A DNA stretch of 13,661 nt, taken from Akkermansia sp. Its GTDB lineage: Bacteria; Verrucomicrobiota; Verrucomicrobiia; Verrucomicrobiales; Akkermansiaceae. The stretch covers positions 1-13,661 of the forward strand of contig JAFZGH010000172.1 of the NCBI GenBank assembly GCA_017555465.1. The letters run 5' to 3'. A model generated the notes under the pieces. That model saw nothing but the letters and a program-made list of their open reading frames with translations, was not told the DNA's origin and ran no database searches. Shown in pieces: positions 13,390-13,661 of this stretch; the stretch's first letter is position 1, and each line of letters begins with the position of its first letter. Position numbers and translations under genes: made by a program.

Positions 13390-13661
13390 GATAAATTGTA
13401 ATTTATCTGCGAGCATAGCGAGCGGAATTCATAGCCCACGGCAGTGGGCGACAGATGTTAGGCAGGTGCAAGCGTGCGTTAGCACGCGCAGCGCCTGCTT
13501 CCTCAAAAAAAATAACAGGAACCCGTGGAACGGGTGACAGAATGCGACGTTTTACGTTGATGCTTAGCTTTGATTCGCCACCACCCCATTGGTGGCTCAC
13601 CCCTGGCGGGGCAAACGCTACGCGTTTGTCCAACCTGCCTTACAGCCGTCGGCAGGTTTCT
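13390..13661. repeat. Hairpin-dense noncoding region, cut by window end
   Basis: The ~300 bases after the ankyrin gene hold no credible gene. Nine hairpins run almost end to end: GATAAAT/ATTTATC (13390-13407); GCCCAC/GTGGGC (13434-13449); a two-part stem GCAGGTGC/GCGCCTGC outside GCGTGC/GCACGC (13462-13498); ACCCGT/ACGGGT (13521-13535); CGACGT/ACGTTG (13545-13559); GCCACC/GGTGGC (13577-13596); CCCC/GGGG (13600-13611); CAAACGC/GCGTTTG (13612-13628); AACCTGCC/GGCAGGTT (13632-13658). A direct repeat GCGAGC-ATA-GCGAGC lies at 13409-13423, a run of eight A at 13505-13512, and the palindrome ACACATGTGT just before at 13361-13370. It is either an interspersed hairpin-rich repeat, the edge of a mobile element, or a large structured RNA. 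Strand is unknown. Confidence 0.7.

Noticed and set aside
13403..13633. A 76-residue minus-strand open frame inside the hairpin-dense region
   Set aside because: It is encoded almost wholly by inverted repeats, has no start context, and its Arg/Pro/Ala-rich translation looks like repeat DNA rather than protein.
13361..13661. CRISPR array as an explanation of the repeated hairpins
   Set aside because: The stems differ from each other in sequence and there is no constant repeat with regular spacers.

Overview
This is a moderately GC-rich bacterial chromosomal window made mostly of ordinary housekeeping and cell-envelope genes in two divergent blocks. The organism is not certain. Signal peptides, lipoprotein signals and several helical-repeat envelope proteins point to a diderm, and none of the gene starts has a clear Shine-Dalgarno sequence. 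My best guess is a Verrucomicrobiota/PVC-type bacterium (Akkermansia-like), as an inference with low to moderate confidence.

Left block, minus strand (about 3482 down to 2): a promoter drives a membrane-anchored coiled-coil protein, then metF (5,10-methylenetetrahydrofolate reductase), a single-pass membrane TPR-type protein and a cytoplasmic helical protein of unknown function. A tRNA-Arg(CCT) follows on the same strand. Gaps between the four protein genes are 6 to 15 nt, so they look like one operon.

Right block, plus strand (3561 to 13357): pgsA (phospholipid synthesis), a small lipoprotein and an exported M23 (LytM) peptidase whose GTG start overlaps the lipoprotein stop. A large exported TPR protein follows, preceded by a run of nine C. 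Next comes gpmI (cofactor-independent phosphoglycerate mutase) with its own promoter and a strong intrinsic terminator. A second promoter then drives an exported M3 metallo-oligopeptidase and, 1 nt later, an ankyrin-repeat lipoprotein. The theme is envelope building and peptide turnover around two central-metabolism enzymes.

Two things stand out. First, the clearest promoters have their -10 box only 6 to 12 nt before the start codon (the 3447, 3579, 8516 and 10171 genes), which predicts leaderless or nearly leaderless mRNAs and agrees with the missing Shine-Dalgarno sequences. Second, the last ~270 nt (13390 to the window edge) hold no credible gene. They contain about nine short, mostly perfect hairpins placed almost end to end, with alternative long-range pairings. 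This is either one unit of an interspersed hairpin-rich repeat or mobile element, or a large structured RNA, and it continues beyond the window. It is the best candidate here for something not explained by ordinary annotation.
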